This document shows, piece by piece, positions 23,681-31,171 of a stretch of 31,171 bases of DNA. Location: the NCBI GenBank assembly GCA_964399195.1, contig CAYNPY010000041.1, positions 1-31,171 of the forward strand. The letters are read 5' to 3'. Origin of the DNA: CAINDZ01 sp964399195 (GTDB lineage Bacteria; Krumholzibacteriota; Krumholzibacteriia; LZORAL124-64-63). The notes under the pieces are model-generated. The model had not been told where the DNA came from. It saw only the letters and a program-made list of their open reading frames with translations, and searched no databases. The position numbers and the translations under genes are program-made. Position 1 is the stretch's first letter; each line of letters begins with the position of its first letter.

Positions 23681-24319
23681 ATGCGGTGGAGATTCCCGAC
23701 GACATTCCTGACCGCGACCCTGCTGACTTCGGCGGCCTGGGCCTGCGGCGACGTCGGCATTCCGGATCTGGGCCAGAGCGTGGTGACGTGGCCGCTGGGA
23801 GCCGGCGAGAGCGCCGTCCTGCTGGTGCTGCCCGACGGCACCGGCGCGCCGTTCACGGCCGCGCGACGGCCGAACGGCCAACCGGTCGACGCGACGATCC
23901 TGCTGACGATCATCGACGGCTGCGGCGACCCGGTCGCCTACTTCCCGCGCGAGGACATCTGGCTCGAATCCGCCGACCATGGGCTGGCGCTCTGCCCGGG
24001 CGGCACGATCGCCGACCGCAACACCGACCAGAACGGGCAGACCGACTGGACGCTGCCGCTGCGCGCCGGCGGTCACAGCCAGGCCGACTGCCGCGTGCTC
24101 ATCAACGGGGTGCCCGTGTCGGGCGGCATGCCCCTGCCGCTGCGCTTCAACAGCCCGGACCTGAACGGCGACCGCGTGGTCTCGCTGGCCGATGTGGCCC
24201 TGTTCGCCGGCGCCTATTACGCGGCCTATGACTTCGCGGCGGACCTGCAGGCCGACGGCCTGAACAATCTCGCGGACATCGCGGTCATGGCGCGCGGGCT
24301 CGGGGCGGACTGCCCGTAA
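23681..24319 (+). CDS. Secreted protein with C-terminal dockerin-like domain
   Basis: The product is 212 residues, ATG 23681 with AAGGGG six bases upstream. A Sec signal (LTATLLTSAAWA) precedes a mature N-terminus CGDVGI, so lipidation is unlikely but possible. Residues about 20-160 form an Ig-like or beta-rich domain without a family I can name, with paired cysteines. The C-terminal 55 residues are a two-fold dockerin-type repeat: DLNGDRVVSLADVALF and DLQADGLNNLADIAVM, each with Asp/Asn at calcium-loop positions. Dockerins bind cohesins in cellulosomes, but single dockerin-like tails are widespread in secreted proteins of environmental bacteria without cellulosomes. No cohesin is visible here. 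It converges on the threonine ammonia-lyase gene. Confidence 0.78.
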   Translation: MRWRFPTTFLTATLLTSAAWACGDVGIPDLGQSVVTWPLGAGESAVLLVLPDGTGAPFTAARRPNGQPVDATILLTIIDGCGDPVAYFPREDIWLESADHGLALCPGGTIADRNTDQNGQTDWTLPLRAGGHSQADCRVLINGVPVSGGMPLPLRFNSPDLNGDRVVSLADVALFAGAYYAAYDFAADLQADGLNNLADIAVMARGLGADCP

Positions 24320-24387
24320 TCCCGACGTTTCGCCGGCGCCCAGCGATTCACGCGCTCAGGCCTTCGGCAACCATCTTCACGCCGGCT

Positions 24388-25623
24388 TCAATTCAGCACC
24401 TGGTGCGGCAGCCCGTTCCTGTCCATCTCGGCCAGGATCGCCGACAGCTGCGCCGCGTCCTGGAGGTTGAACGTGATGATCACCATCACGTAGCCCACCG
24501 GCACGCTCCTGGTCGTCCGCTCGTGGTAGATGTCGTGGATGTTGGCCTTCATCTTCTCGAGGATGGTGATGATGGACTTCAGGCGTCCCGCCTGGTCGGG
24601 GATGAGCACGGAGATGCGCGCCCGCAGTCCCTCGGCCATGGCGCCCTTGTCGAGGATCTGCTCCAGGATGCTCATGTTGATGTTCCCGCCGCTGATGACC
24701 GGGATCACCTTCTTGCCCTTCGCCTCGGTCCTGTTGAAAAGGACGGCGGCCATCGCGGCCACCCCGGCCGGTTCGGCGAGGATCTTCGCCCGCTGCAGCA
24801 GCAGATAGGCCGTGCGCGCGATCTCGGCGTCGCTCACCGTCACCAGGTCATCGACCAGCCTGCTCGCCGCCTCGAAGGTCAGGTTGCCCGGGGATTTCAC
24901 GGCGATGCCATCGGCGATGGTGTCGACGGACGTCAGGACGACGGGCCGGCCTGCGGCGACGGACGCCTTCATCGACTGCGCGCCCTCGGCCTCGACGCCG
25001 ATCACGCGTATGCGCGGGTTCAGCTGCTTGAGCGCGATGGCGATGCCGGCGATGAGACCGCCCCCGCCGACGGGCACGAGGACCTCGTCGACGTCCCGCA
25101 GCTGCTCGAACAGCTCCAGCCCGACGGTGCCCTGGCCGGCGATGATCAGCGGGTCGTTGAACGGATGCACGAAGGTCGCGCCGGACTCCCGACCGAACTC
25201 GGCGGCGGCCCGGAACGCGTCGTCGAAGGTCTCGCCGGTGAGCACGACCTTCGCGCCATAGGCCCGGGTGGCGATCACCTTGAGCGGCGGCGCGAAGATC
25301 GGCATGAAGACCGTGCTCTTGACGCCCAACTGCGTGGCGGCGTAAGCCACGCCCTGCGCGTGGTTGCCGGCCGAGGCGCACAGGACGCCGCGCGCAGCTT
25401 CCGCCGCCGAGAGGCTCCTGATCTTGTTGTAGGCCCCCCTCACCTTGAAGGAACCCGTCGTCTGCAGGTTCTCCAGCTTCAGGTACACCTCCGCGCCCGA
25501 CATGGTCGAGAAGGACTTGCTGCGCTCCAGCGGCGACTCCTTGACGATGCCGCGCAGCGCCGACTGCGCGTCGACGATGTCGGAGAACTGCGGCAGCCCG
25601 CCGCTGTGTTCGTTCGGGCTCAT
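24388..25623 (-). CDS. ilvA: Threonine ammonia-lyase with one C-terminal ACT domain
   Basis: The product is 411 residues, matching the short IlvA/TdcB form with a single ACT domain. It deaminates threonine to 2-oxobutanoate, for isoleucine synthesis or threonine breakdown. The PLP lysine is Lys60 in TTGSFKVRGA, with the phosphate-binding GGGGLIAG and the SAGNHAQGVA loop present. The ACT domain covers residues about 330-411 (ISVLIPDQAGRL then VMVIITFNL) and would bind a regulatory amino acid. ATG 25623 is the start that matches the family; AGGAGG lies 12 bases upstream, longer than ideal. The frame stays open far upstream into the serine hydrolase gene, but that is antisense-like noise. No other branched-chain genes are adjacent. 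Confidence 0.94.
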   Translation of the reverse strand: MSPNEHSGGLPQFSDIVDAQSALRGIVKESPLERSKSFSTMSGAEVYLKLENLQTTGSFKVRGAYNKIRSLSAAEAARGVLCASAGNHAQGVAYAATQLGVKSTVFMPIFAPPLKVIATRAYGAKVVLTGETFDDAFRAAAEFGRESGATFVHPFNDPLIIAGQGTVGLELFEQLRDVDEVLVPVGGGGLIAGIAIALKQLNPRIRVIGVEAEGAQSMKASVAAGRPVVLTSVDTIADGIAVKSPGNLTFEAASRLVDDLVTVSDAEIARTAYLLLQRAKILAEPAGVAAMAAVLFNRTEAKGKKVIPVISGGNINMSILEQILDKGAMAEGLRARISVLIPDQAGRLKSIITILEKMKANIHDIYHERTTRSVPVGYVMVIITFNLQDAAQLSAILAEMDRNGLPHQVLN

Positions 25624-25700
25624 GGTCGGCGAAAGCCTCCTGAGGAAGTGCTGAACGGGCCACGCCTGACCGCCGGCACGGCGGAACGCCGGCGCCGACG

Positions 25701-27143
25701 CTAGTCCCGCCAGGCGTCGGCTTCGTGGTACATGCCGCGCAGGTGCAGGCGCCAGCCCGCAGGGTCGCTCACGGCTTCGCGGCTGAACGCCAGCCACCAG
25801 TCGGTGCCGGGCACGTAGAACACCGCGGGTGAGACCGGGTGGGCATCGTACTCCAGGCCGTCGTCCAGCTGCACCCGAAGACCCGGTCCGCCTTCGCGCA
25901 GCGTCAGCACCCCCAGGCCCGGCAGACGGTAGCGTCCGGCCGATTCGCCGCGCGCCGCCGGCTCGATGCGCGTCAGTGCCTCGGCGGCCGGCCGCGCCGG
26001 CGCCGCCGCGCGGCCGGCCAGCAGGTCCACCAGTCCGCGCTGCAGGGGGACGATCGACCAGGCCGGGATCGCGCTGTTGGCAACGAAGGCCACGCTCTCG
26101 CGCCGGTCGCGGTCCCAGTACACCAGCGCGTGGAAGCCGTTGAGGCTGCCCGTGTAGTGGCCGCGTCGGCCGCCCGGCGCGCAGTACCAGCTGAGGCCGT
26201 TGATCGCTGACCGCCGGCCGGCGATGAGCGGCGCCTCGCTGCCGGCGCGTTCGGCCGGCGGCGGCAGGGCCCGGCCCTTCGCCCAGGCGTTGCCCCAACG
26301 CGCCAGGTCGACGGCCGAGAAGATGAGGTTGGAGGCGCCGTAGAATGCCTCGTCGTCGTACGCGTCGTGCTCCTGCCAGCGGCCGTCGCGGAAGCGGTAG
26401 CCGCGCGTGCGCGGCGCCGGCCAATCGGCGAAGCTCGCCGGCCGCGCAAAGCTGTCCACGATGCCGTGCGGGAGGAAGAAGCGCTCGCGCACGAAATCGG
26501 CGTAGCGCCGGCCGGTGACGCGCTCGATCACGAGCGCGGCGGCGTCGTAGCCGAGGTTCGTGTACTCGAAGCGGGTGCCGGGGGTGAATGTGGGTTCCGG
26601 CGTCTCGCGGCCGGCGATGCGCAGCATCGCCGCCGTCGTGCGCGGCTCGCCCGGCGCGAAATGCGCGTCGAACAACGCATAGTCGGGCGCCAGGCCGTTG
26701 CTGTGCGCGATCAACTGAGCGACCGTGACGCCGGCGTGCGGATACTCGGGCACGATCGACTGCACCGGACGGTCCAGATCGAGCAGTCCCTCGTGCGCGA
26801 GCCACCGGATGCCGGCGGCGGTAAACGTCTTGGCGAGCGACCCGCCGTCGCTCGGCGTCCGCGGCGTGAAGGCCACCGGCGGCTCGTGGCTGGCCAGCCC
26901 GAAGCCGCGCGCGTAGACGATATGGTCATCGCGCATGAGCGCCACCGCGCCGCTGAACTGGCGCGCGGCCGCCAGCGGCTCCAGGAGCGCATCGACCCGG
27001 CGGGCCAATTGCCCGCCGGCCGGCTGCGTGGTGGCGCATCCGGCCGGCGCCGTCGCAAGGAGGCAGAGGGCGGCCAGGGCGACGCGTCCGGTTCGCGTCA
27101 ACGACCGCGGTGCACGCACAGAAGCGAAGGACAGACGTCGCAA
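25701..27143 (-). CDS. Serine hydrolase, beta-lactamase/PBP4-like family, probable lipoprotein
   Basis: The product is 480 residues from TTG 27143, chosen because AGAGGA lies eight bases upstream and the signal peptide then has normal length; GTG 27119 is an alternative. A hydrophobic signal ends TAPAGC (Cys36), a weak lipobox. The class C-type active site is complete: Ser102-x-x-Lys105 (GGSLAKTF), Tyr194-Thr-Asn196 (EYTNLGYD) and HYTGSLNG in place of KTG. A C-terminal beta-barrel-like region (RYRLPGLGVLTLREGG and so on) follows, as in many stand-alone esterase/peptidase members of the S12 family. Substrate is unknown; the family includes D-aminopeptidases, esterases and non-hydrolytic homologues. 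It is upstream of ilvA on the same strand, 77 bp apart, and divergent from the large secreted protein gene. Confidence 0.87.
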   Translation of the reverse strand: MRRLSFASVRAPRSLTRTGRVALAALCLLATAPAGCATTQPAGGQLARRVDALLEPLAAARQFSGAVALMRDDHIVYARGFGLASHEPPVAFTPRTPSDGGSLAKTFTAAGIRWLAHEGLLDLDRPVQSIVPEYPHAGVTVAQLIAHSNGLAPDYALFDAHFAPGEPRTTAAMLRIAGRETPEPTFTPGTRFEYTNLGYDAAALVIERVTGRRYADFVRERFFLPHGIVDSFARPASFADWPAPRTRGYRFRDGRWQEHDAYDDEAFYGASNLIFSAVDLARWGNAWAKGRALPPPAERAGSEAPLIAGRRSAINGLSWYCAPGGRRGHYTGSLNGFHALVYWDRDRRESVAFVANSAIPAWSIVPLQRGLVDLLAGRAAAPARPAAEALTRIEPAARGESAGRYRLPGLGVLTLREGGPGLRVQLDDGLEYDAHPVSPAVFYVPGTDWWLAFSREAVSDPAGWRLHLRGMYHEADAWRD

Positions 27144-27342
27144 ACGACCATTCCTCTCGCCACGGCCCCGGAGACCTGCCCGGGGCCGCCCCGAATCCCC
27201 CGCGCCGCGGTCAGTATAGGGCAAACCGCGGGCAGCTTCGCGACCCGGTTCATTTCGTGGGGCCCATCCATGGCCGCGCCGGTCGGCAGGGCCGGGCTCA
27301 CCACCGCCGGGCGCGCGTTCGGGCCCTGAGGGATCATGCCGC

Positions 27343-27371
27343 TTGACGCGCAACCCCTATTCTGATAGCGT
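27343..27371 (+). promoter_or_regulatory. Promoter with extended -10 for the large secreted protein
   Basis: TTGACG (27343-27348), a 17-base spacer and TAGCGT (27366-27371), with TG one base before the -10 (TGATAGCGT). Transcription would start near 27378 and give a leader of about 210 bases. Confidence 0.5.
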
Positions 27372-27510
27372 GATTTCATCGACTGTGAACATGCGCGTCG
27401 GCGCCGGCGAGGAGGTCATTCCCGACCGCGCACGATCCACAGCCCGCCTTCTGGATGCCGGACGGATCCGTATCGCGCCCCTCACAACTCGCCCCCATGA
27501 CGGAAAGTGC

Positions 27511-27529
27511 GGCCGCCCGCCGGGCGGCC
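27511..27529 (+). other. Stem-loop in the 5' leader
   Basis: GGCCGCCCG and CGGGCGGCC are perfectly complementary around one base, 62 bases before the ATG at 27592. It may be an attenuation or mRNA-stability element; no riboswitch class is recognised. Confidence 0.3.
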
Positions 27530-27591
27530 TCCGCCCTGGAACCGTCACCCTGTCCGAGTGCCGGCCCCGGCGCCGGCGATGGGGGAAAGCC

Positions 27592-30500
27592 ATGTTGATG
27601 CGCACCACGTTCGCGTACCTGGCCGTGGCGTTGATCCTGGCCGGCGGCGCAGCGGCCGCCGAGCGCCACCTTGCCGCCGGTCCCGTCCGGATCAGCTGCG
27701 AGTCCCCGCTCAAAGCGTCCGCCGATACCATCCGCCTGATGGGGCCCGGAGGGCTGTATCCCTACCGCGGCGATTTCGAGACCGCCATGGCCCGCCCGGG
27801 CGGTCCCGGCCTGCTGCCGGACGGCTGGTACTCGCTCGACGAGACCGCCCCGCCGAACCACTGGCAGGTCGAGACGTTCGCGGGCATGGAGCCGCCGTAC
27901 GCGCCGCTGGCGGGCTCCCGCTCGGCGTGGTGCGGCGCGCGCTACATCGCCTCCTGCGGCCCCGGGGACCCCGACGGCGGCTACGGCAACAGCTGGCGCG
28001 ACATCCTCGAGTTTCGCAAGACCGTCACCGCGGCGCCGCACACCGTGCGCGTGCAGGCGACGATGCGCTACGACAGCGAGCCGGGCTACGACTTCACGAC
28101 GCTGCAGCGCCGCACCAGCGCCGCCCCGAACTTCGAGCCGCTGGCCGGCGGCCAGGGCCTGTCCTGGGACGGCGCCGGCAGCGCGAGCGTCGACTACACG
28201 TTCACTTACGCGCCGAGCCAGCTCCTGAACGGCAACGAGATCGCGGTGGCGTTCATCTTCGATTCGGACGGCGCCTGGTCGGACGGCGACTGCCTCTGGA
28301 GCACCGCCGGCGCAACGGTACTGGACGACGTCACCGTGACGATCGACGGCGCCGCGGTCCACAGCCACGACTTCGAGGACGGCACGCTCGGCGCCGACTG
28401 GGCCGCCGTTCCCAACGAGGGCGTGGGCGACTTCGCGCGGGTCTGGCAGGTCCTGGGCGACGCCGACGAATGCGCCTCGAACTACTCGAAGTTGATCGCG
28501 TTCATCGACGACGGCCTGGTGGTCCCGGGCACCGGCGGCACCATCGGCGGCCCCGGCATGGACTACGGGCCCATGGGCGGCTACATCGTGAACAACACCG
28601 GCGGCCTGCTCGGTCCGGCCTACCACATCATGAACAGCGTCTGCTCCCCGGTCATGGACTGGCCCGACCCGACGAAGGGGGGCATGACCATCGCCTTCGA
28701 TGTCTACCAGCACGAACTGCTGGTCCCGAACGACAGTCCGGGCGTCTTCCTGATCTGGGGCGTCCGTTCGGCCGCCGCGGGCCAGGACATCGAGCTCGCC
28801 ACCTGGCGCGACGACGGCTTCGTCTACTACGGGGGGCCGTGGTACAGCAGCTGGGATTTCTGGGTGGACGACCTGCTTGTGCCGAACGCGCAGCAGTGCC
28901 AGGTCCAGCTGGGCGTGTACGAGCTGGGCTGGCAATTCGGGTACGGCGACGGGACCAACGGCACCCCGGCTCCGTACATCGACAATGTGCGCGTGAAGAT
29001 CTATCCGACGGCGGGCCCGCGCATCGTCGCCTTTTGGATCAACCTGGCGCAGGACAATTTCCCCGCCATCGGCGACATCGACCTGGTCCATCTCGAACAG
29101 AACTCGATCCGCTTCGACATGAGCTGGGCGGCGCTCAACCCGCAGACGCCGCTGAGCAACGATCCGGGCGATTCGCTCGTGATCAAGGTGACCCCGCGTC
29201 TGGGCGGCGCGCTGCACACGCCGGTGATGCACTGGACCTTCGCGGTCCGGAACCCGCTGTTCGACCCGTACCGCGTCCAGGCCGAGAACCCGGTCGTGGG
29301 GAAGATCACCCGCGGCACTTCCGGCGCGATCCTGCCGGACCGCTGGAACTTCGACCTGCCGGATACGGGCCTGATCTTTCCCGGCGACGTGCTCCACTAC
29401 TACTTCGAGGCCACGGACGACGTCGCGGGCGACGTCAGGACCGCTTATCTCCCGGAGGACCGCAGCCAGTACGGCAACCCGGAGCCGATGGCGTACCCCG
29501 TCTGGGCCACCATGTCCGGCCTGCCCTCGCTGCGGGACGCCGCCGGCACGCAGCCCCGGCTGCTGTTCTGGAACGACGGCGCCGCGAGGAGCGAGTGGCA
29601 CGGCGCCCTGCGCTCCCTGGGCCTGGTCCCGCGCGTGGACTACGACGTCTACGATACGAACCAGCCGGACTCGGGCCACCGCAGCGGGCTCGGCGCCCGC
29701 GCCGCGGTCGGGCAGATCGCCGGCTACACCGACATGCTGTACGCCTGCGGCACCGCTTTCGCCAGCACGCTCATGAACGAGACGGGCGCCGACGACACCA
29801 ACCTGCTCAACTCCTGGTTCGCCCTGGGCGGCCGCGACCTGTTCATGACGGGCGACAACCTGGCCAGCGACCTCTACGCCTCCACCGCGTCGAATCGCTC
29901 GTTCCTGGAGACGAGGATGGGCCTGACCTGGAACGACAGGGACGTGAGGGACAACATCGCCGGCCAGATGGCGCCGCTGGTGGTCACGGTGGCGGACAAT
30001 CTGGTGTTCACGACCGTCGCCGAGTGGGTGGCCTACGGCGGCTGCTTCGGCGTCAACACCTTCGACAACGTGGTGGCGACCGCCGGCGGCGTCCGCCTGG
30101 CCCAGTTCACCGCGCCGGGCGGCGTGACGGCCCCATACCCCTACGCGGCGGCGACGCTGAACATCAGCGCCGGCAACAACCGCATCGTGTCATTGAACCA
30201 CGACCTCAGTTACGTCAGGGACCCGGCGAAGGCAGCCGCGCCGCTGCCGGCCCGGGCGCAGCTCCTGAGCAACGTGCTCGACTACTTCGGCGTGTCCAAC
30301 GACCCCGGCAACACCACCGGCGCGGAGCTGCCCGCCGTGCGCTTCACGGTCGAGAGCAGTCCGAACCCGTTCAATCCGCGGCTGACGATCAGGTACACTC
30401 TCGGCGGCCCCGGTCACGTCACCATGAAGGTCTACAGCCTCCGCGGCGAGCACGTGAGGACCCTGCTGGACGGACCGGTGGGCGGGACGTCCGGCACGGT

Positions 30501-30612
30501 GGTGTGGGACGGCACCGATGACCGGGGCGGCGGCGTGGGTTCAGGCGTGTACTTCGTCGAGACCCGCGCGGGCGGCGAGGTGGACGTGAGAAAGGCGACG
30601 CTGGTCAGGTAG
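27592..30612 (+). CDS. Large secreted protein with FlgD-Ig/T9SS-like C-terminal sorting domain
   Basis: The product is 1006 residues, ATG 27592 with GGGGGA five bases upstream; ATG 27598 is a close alternative. A Sec signal covers residues 1-23. The body is Asp/Gly/Trp-rich beta structure without a family I can name: two concanavalin-like or jelly-roll-looking segments (about 60-270 and 300-480), then a region about 650-820 (PRLLFWNDG, LNSWFALGGRDLFMTGDN) that looks alpha/beta. The last 85 residues, from SPNPFNP (923-929) through KVYSLRGEHVRTLLDG and VVWDGTDDRGGGVGSGVYFVE, are the FlgD-Ig/type A sorting-like domain found on many secreted proteins of FCB and related bacteria. It is probably exported to the surface or released. 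A secretion system cannot be proven from this window. Confidence 0.82.
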   Translation: MLMRTTFAYLAVALILAGGAAAAERHLAAGPVRISCESPLKASADTIRLMGPGGLYPYRGDFETAMARPGGPGLLPDGWYSLDETAPPNHWQVETFAGMEPPYAPLAGSRSAWCGARYIASCGPGDPDGGYGNSWRDILEFRKTVTAAPHTVRVQATMRYDSEPGYDFTTLQRRTSAAPNFEPLAGGQGLSWDGAGSASVDYTFTYAPSQLLNGNEIAVAFIFDSDGAWSDGDCLWSTAGATVLDDVTVTIDGAAVHSHDFEDGTLGADWAAVPNEGVGDFARVWQVLGDADECASNYSKLIAFIDDGLVVPGTGGTIGGPGMDYGPMGGYIVNNTGGLLGPAYHIMNSVCSPVMDWPDPTKGGMTIAFDVYQHELLVPNDSPGVFLIWGVRSAAAGQDIELATWRDDGFVYYGGPWYSSWDFWVDDLLVPNAQQCQVQLGVYELGWQFGYGDGTNGTPAPYIDNVRVKIYPTAGPRIVAFWINLAQDNFPAIGDIDLVHLEQNSIRFDMSWAALNPQTPLSNDPGDSLVIKVTPRLGGALHTPVMHWTFAVRNPLFDPYRVQAENPVVGKITRGTSGAILPDRWNFDLPDTGLIFPGDVLHYYFEATDDVAGDVRTAYLPEDRSQYGNPEPMAYPVWATMSGLPSLRDAAGTQPRLLFWNDGAARSEWHGALRSLGLVPRVDYDVYDTNQPDSGHRSGLGARAAVGQIAGYTDMLYACGTAFASTLMNETGADDTNLLNSWFALGGRDLFMTGDNLASDLYASTASNRSFLETRMGLTWNDRDVRDNIAGQMAPLVVTVADNLVFTTVAEWVAYGGCFGVNTFDNVVATAGGVRLAQFTAPGGVTAPYPYAAATLNISAGNNRIVSLNHDLSYVRDPAKAAAPLPARAQLLSNVLDYFGVSNDPGNTTGAELPAVRFTVESSPNPFNPRLTIRYTLGGPGHVTMKVYSLRGEHVRTLLDGPVGGTSGTVVWDGTDDRGGGVGSGVYFVETRAGGEVDVRKATLVR

Positions 30613-30650
30613 CGCGCGGACCCTGACCGGCGTTTCTGCTGGCGAACTTG

Positions 30651-30678
30651 TGGACCGCCTGCCGCCGGGGTGTATACT
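30651..30678 (+). promoter_or_regulatory. Promoter candidate for the protein kinase gene
   Basis: TATACT (30673-30678) is a strong -10, one mismatch from TATAAT, with TG immediately before it. TGGACC (30651-30656) at a 16-base spacing is a fair -35. The start codon lies 57 bases downstream. Confidence 0.5.
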
Positions 30679-30735
30679 CGGGGCATCGCCCTCCAGTGCC
30701 CAGGCTCACGCCAACCCGCACGGGAGGAATTGCTG

Positions 30736-31171
30736 ATGCTGACTGCCGGGACGGCCCTCGGCCCCTACCGGATCCTGGCCCCGCTGGGCGCCGGCGGCAT
30801 GGGCGAAGTCTACCGCGCCCGCGACACCCGCCTGGGCCGCGACGTCGCCCTGAAGGTCATCTCCGCCGAACTGACCCACGACCGCGACCGCATCCGCCGC
30901 TTCGAGCAGGAAGCCTGCGCCGCCGGCGCCCTGGACCACCCCAACGTCTGCGTCGTCCACGACATCGGCACGCACGACGGCTCGCCCTTCGTCGTCATGG
31001 AGCTGCTCGAGGGCGAGTCCCTGCGCGCCCGCCTGAACCGCGGCGCGATCCCGGCGCGCAAGGCCATCGACTACATCGTCCAGGCCTCGCAGGGATTGGC
31101 CGCCGCCCACGACAAAGGCATCGTCCACCGCGACCTCAAGCCCGAAAACCTGTTCCTGACGAACGACGGCC
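30736..31171 (+). CDS. Serine/threonine protein kinase (PknB/Hanks type), N-terminal part
   Basis: The frame begins at ATG 30736 with GGGAGGA seven bases upstream and runs off the window end, so only about 145 residues are seen. The kinase domain starts at once: YRILAPLGAGGMGEVY places the glycine-rich loop at residues 18-26, the ATP-binding lysine is Lys40 in DVALKVI, and DHPNVCVVHDIG and VVMELLEGESL are the standard N-lobe and hinge blocks. The catalytic loop HRDLKPEN (131-138) is intact, so an active kinase is expected. In related bacteria the kinase domain is often fused to tetratricopeptide, WD40 or PASTA sensor modules; what follows here is outside the window. It could phosphorylate proteins such as the STAS antagonist, but no such link is shown. 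Confidence 0.94.
   Translation, partial: MLTAGTALGPYRILAPLGAGGMGEVYRARDTRLGRDVALKVISAELTHDRDRIRRFEQEACAAGALDHPNVCVVHDIGTHDGSPFVVMELLEGESLRARLNRGAIPARKAIDYIVQASQGLAAAHDKGIVHRDLKPENLFLTNDG

Larger units (their letters stand above)
27144..27591. other. 448-bp divergent intergenic region
   Basis: No gene-like coding potential is seen. The right half contains a plus-strand promoter candidate (27343-27371) and a 9-bp stem-loop (27511-27529) in the long 5' leader of the large secreted protein gene. The left half, which should hold the promoter of the minus-strand serine hydrolase, shows nothing I would name. Confidence 0.5.

Noticed and set aside
24388..26805. Long minus-strand frame joining serine hydrolase DNA to the threonine ammonia-lyase
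   Set aside because: The IlvA family start is ATG 25623; upstream translation is a frame shadow of the serine hydrolase, not a fusion.
13..31171. CRISPR arrays, tRNA or rRNA genes, insertion sequences
   Set aside because: I looked for spaced repeats, cloverleaf-like segments and transposase motifs and saw none; a dedicated search was not possible.

Overview
The window is about 31 kb of very GC-rich DNA (roughly 70% by eye) from a bacterium with a Gram-negative type envelope. Lipoprotein signals, Sec and Tat signals, a periplasmic multihaem cytochrome and many secreted proteins support this. A secreted protein ends in an SPNPFNP/FlgD-Ig-like C-terminal domain, another in a dockerin-like calcium pair, and a third in MopE-type DCDD repeats. 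With frequent GTG/TTG starts, this mix suggests an uncultured lineage related to the FCB group (Eisenbacteria/Krumholzibacteriota-like). That placement is inference from gene style, not a phylogeny. No rRNA, tRNA, CRISPR array, transposase or integrase is visible.

Layout. 1-3321: SpoVR (5' end cut by the window) and a long PrkA-type AAA+ kinase, overlapping by 4 bp. 3340-6043 (minus): galE followed by a propeller lipoprotein with metal-binding repeats. 6451-6858: a hot-dog acyl-CoA thioesterase. 6879-7020: an AT-rich island, the likely control region of a three-gene respiratory operon (7079-10527) of a Tat-exported four-cluster [4Fe-4S] protein, a HybB/NrfD quinol-oxidising membrane subunit and a 13-haem cytochrome c. 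It ends at a strong hairpin (10558-10585). 10605-15000 (minus): an M16 peptidase, a terminator-like hairpin, then a DsbD-alpha-like lipoprotein coupled to an exported redoxin. 15227-17844: a possibly leaderless ogt overlapping a sodium:solute symporter. 17999-18415: a lone STAS protein. 18431-20726 (minus): a flavin reductase-like protein and SppA behind a good sigma70-like promoter. 20935-22074: a BaeRF-family protein. 22105-23598: divergent msrA and pcm, both with signal peptides, apparently a periplasmic protein-repair pair around an inverted repeat. 23681-24319: a dockerin-type secreted protein. 24388-27143 (minus): threonine ammonia-lyase and a serine hydrolase lipoprotein. 27592-30612: a large secreted FlgD-Ig-like protein. 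30736-31171: the N-terminal part of a Ser/Thr protein kinase, cut by the window end.

How the genes fit together. Most of the window is single- or two-gene housekeeping and envelope functions: envelope quality control (SppA, M16, MsrA, Pcm, DsbD-alpha/redoxin), stress signalling (SpoVR/PrkA, STAS, Ser/Thr kinase) and secreted surface proteins. The most distinctive system is the quinol-to-multihaem-cytochrome operon, which has no catalytic hydrogenase or reductase subunit and resembles the Cbc4 (CbcSTU) type of quinol:cytochrome oxidoreductase.

Regulatory picture. Several genes share an extended -10 motif TGnTAnnnT (before the lipoprotein, ogt, pcm and the large secreted protein), and inverted repeats sit at several start regions. 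These calls are by eye and carry moderate to low confidence.
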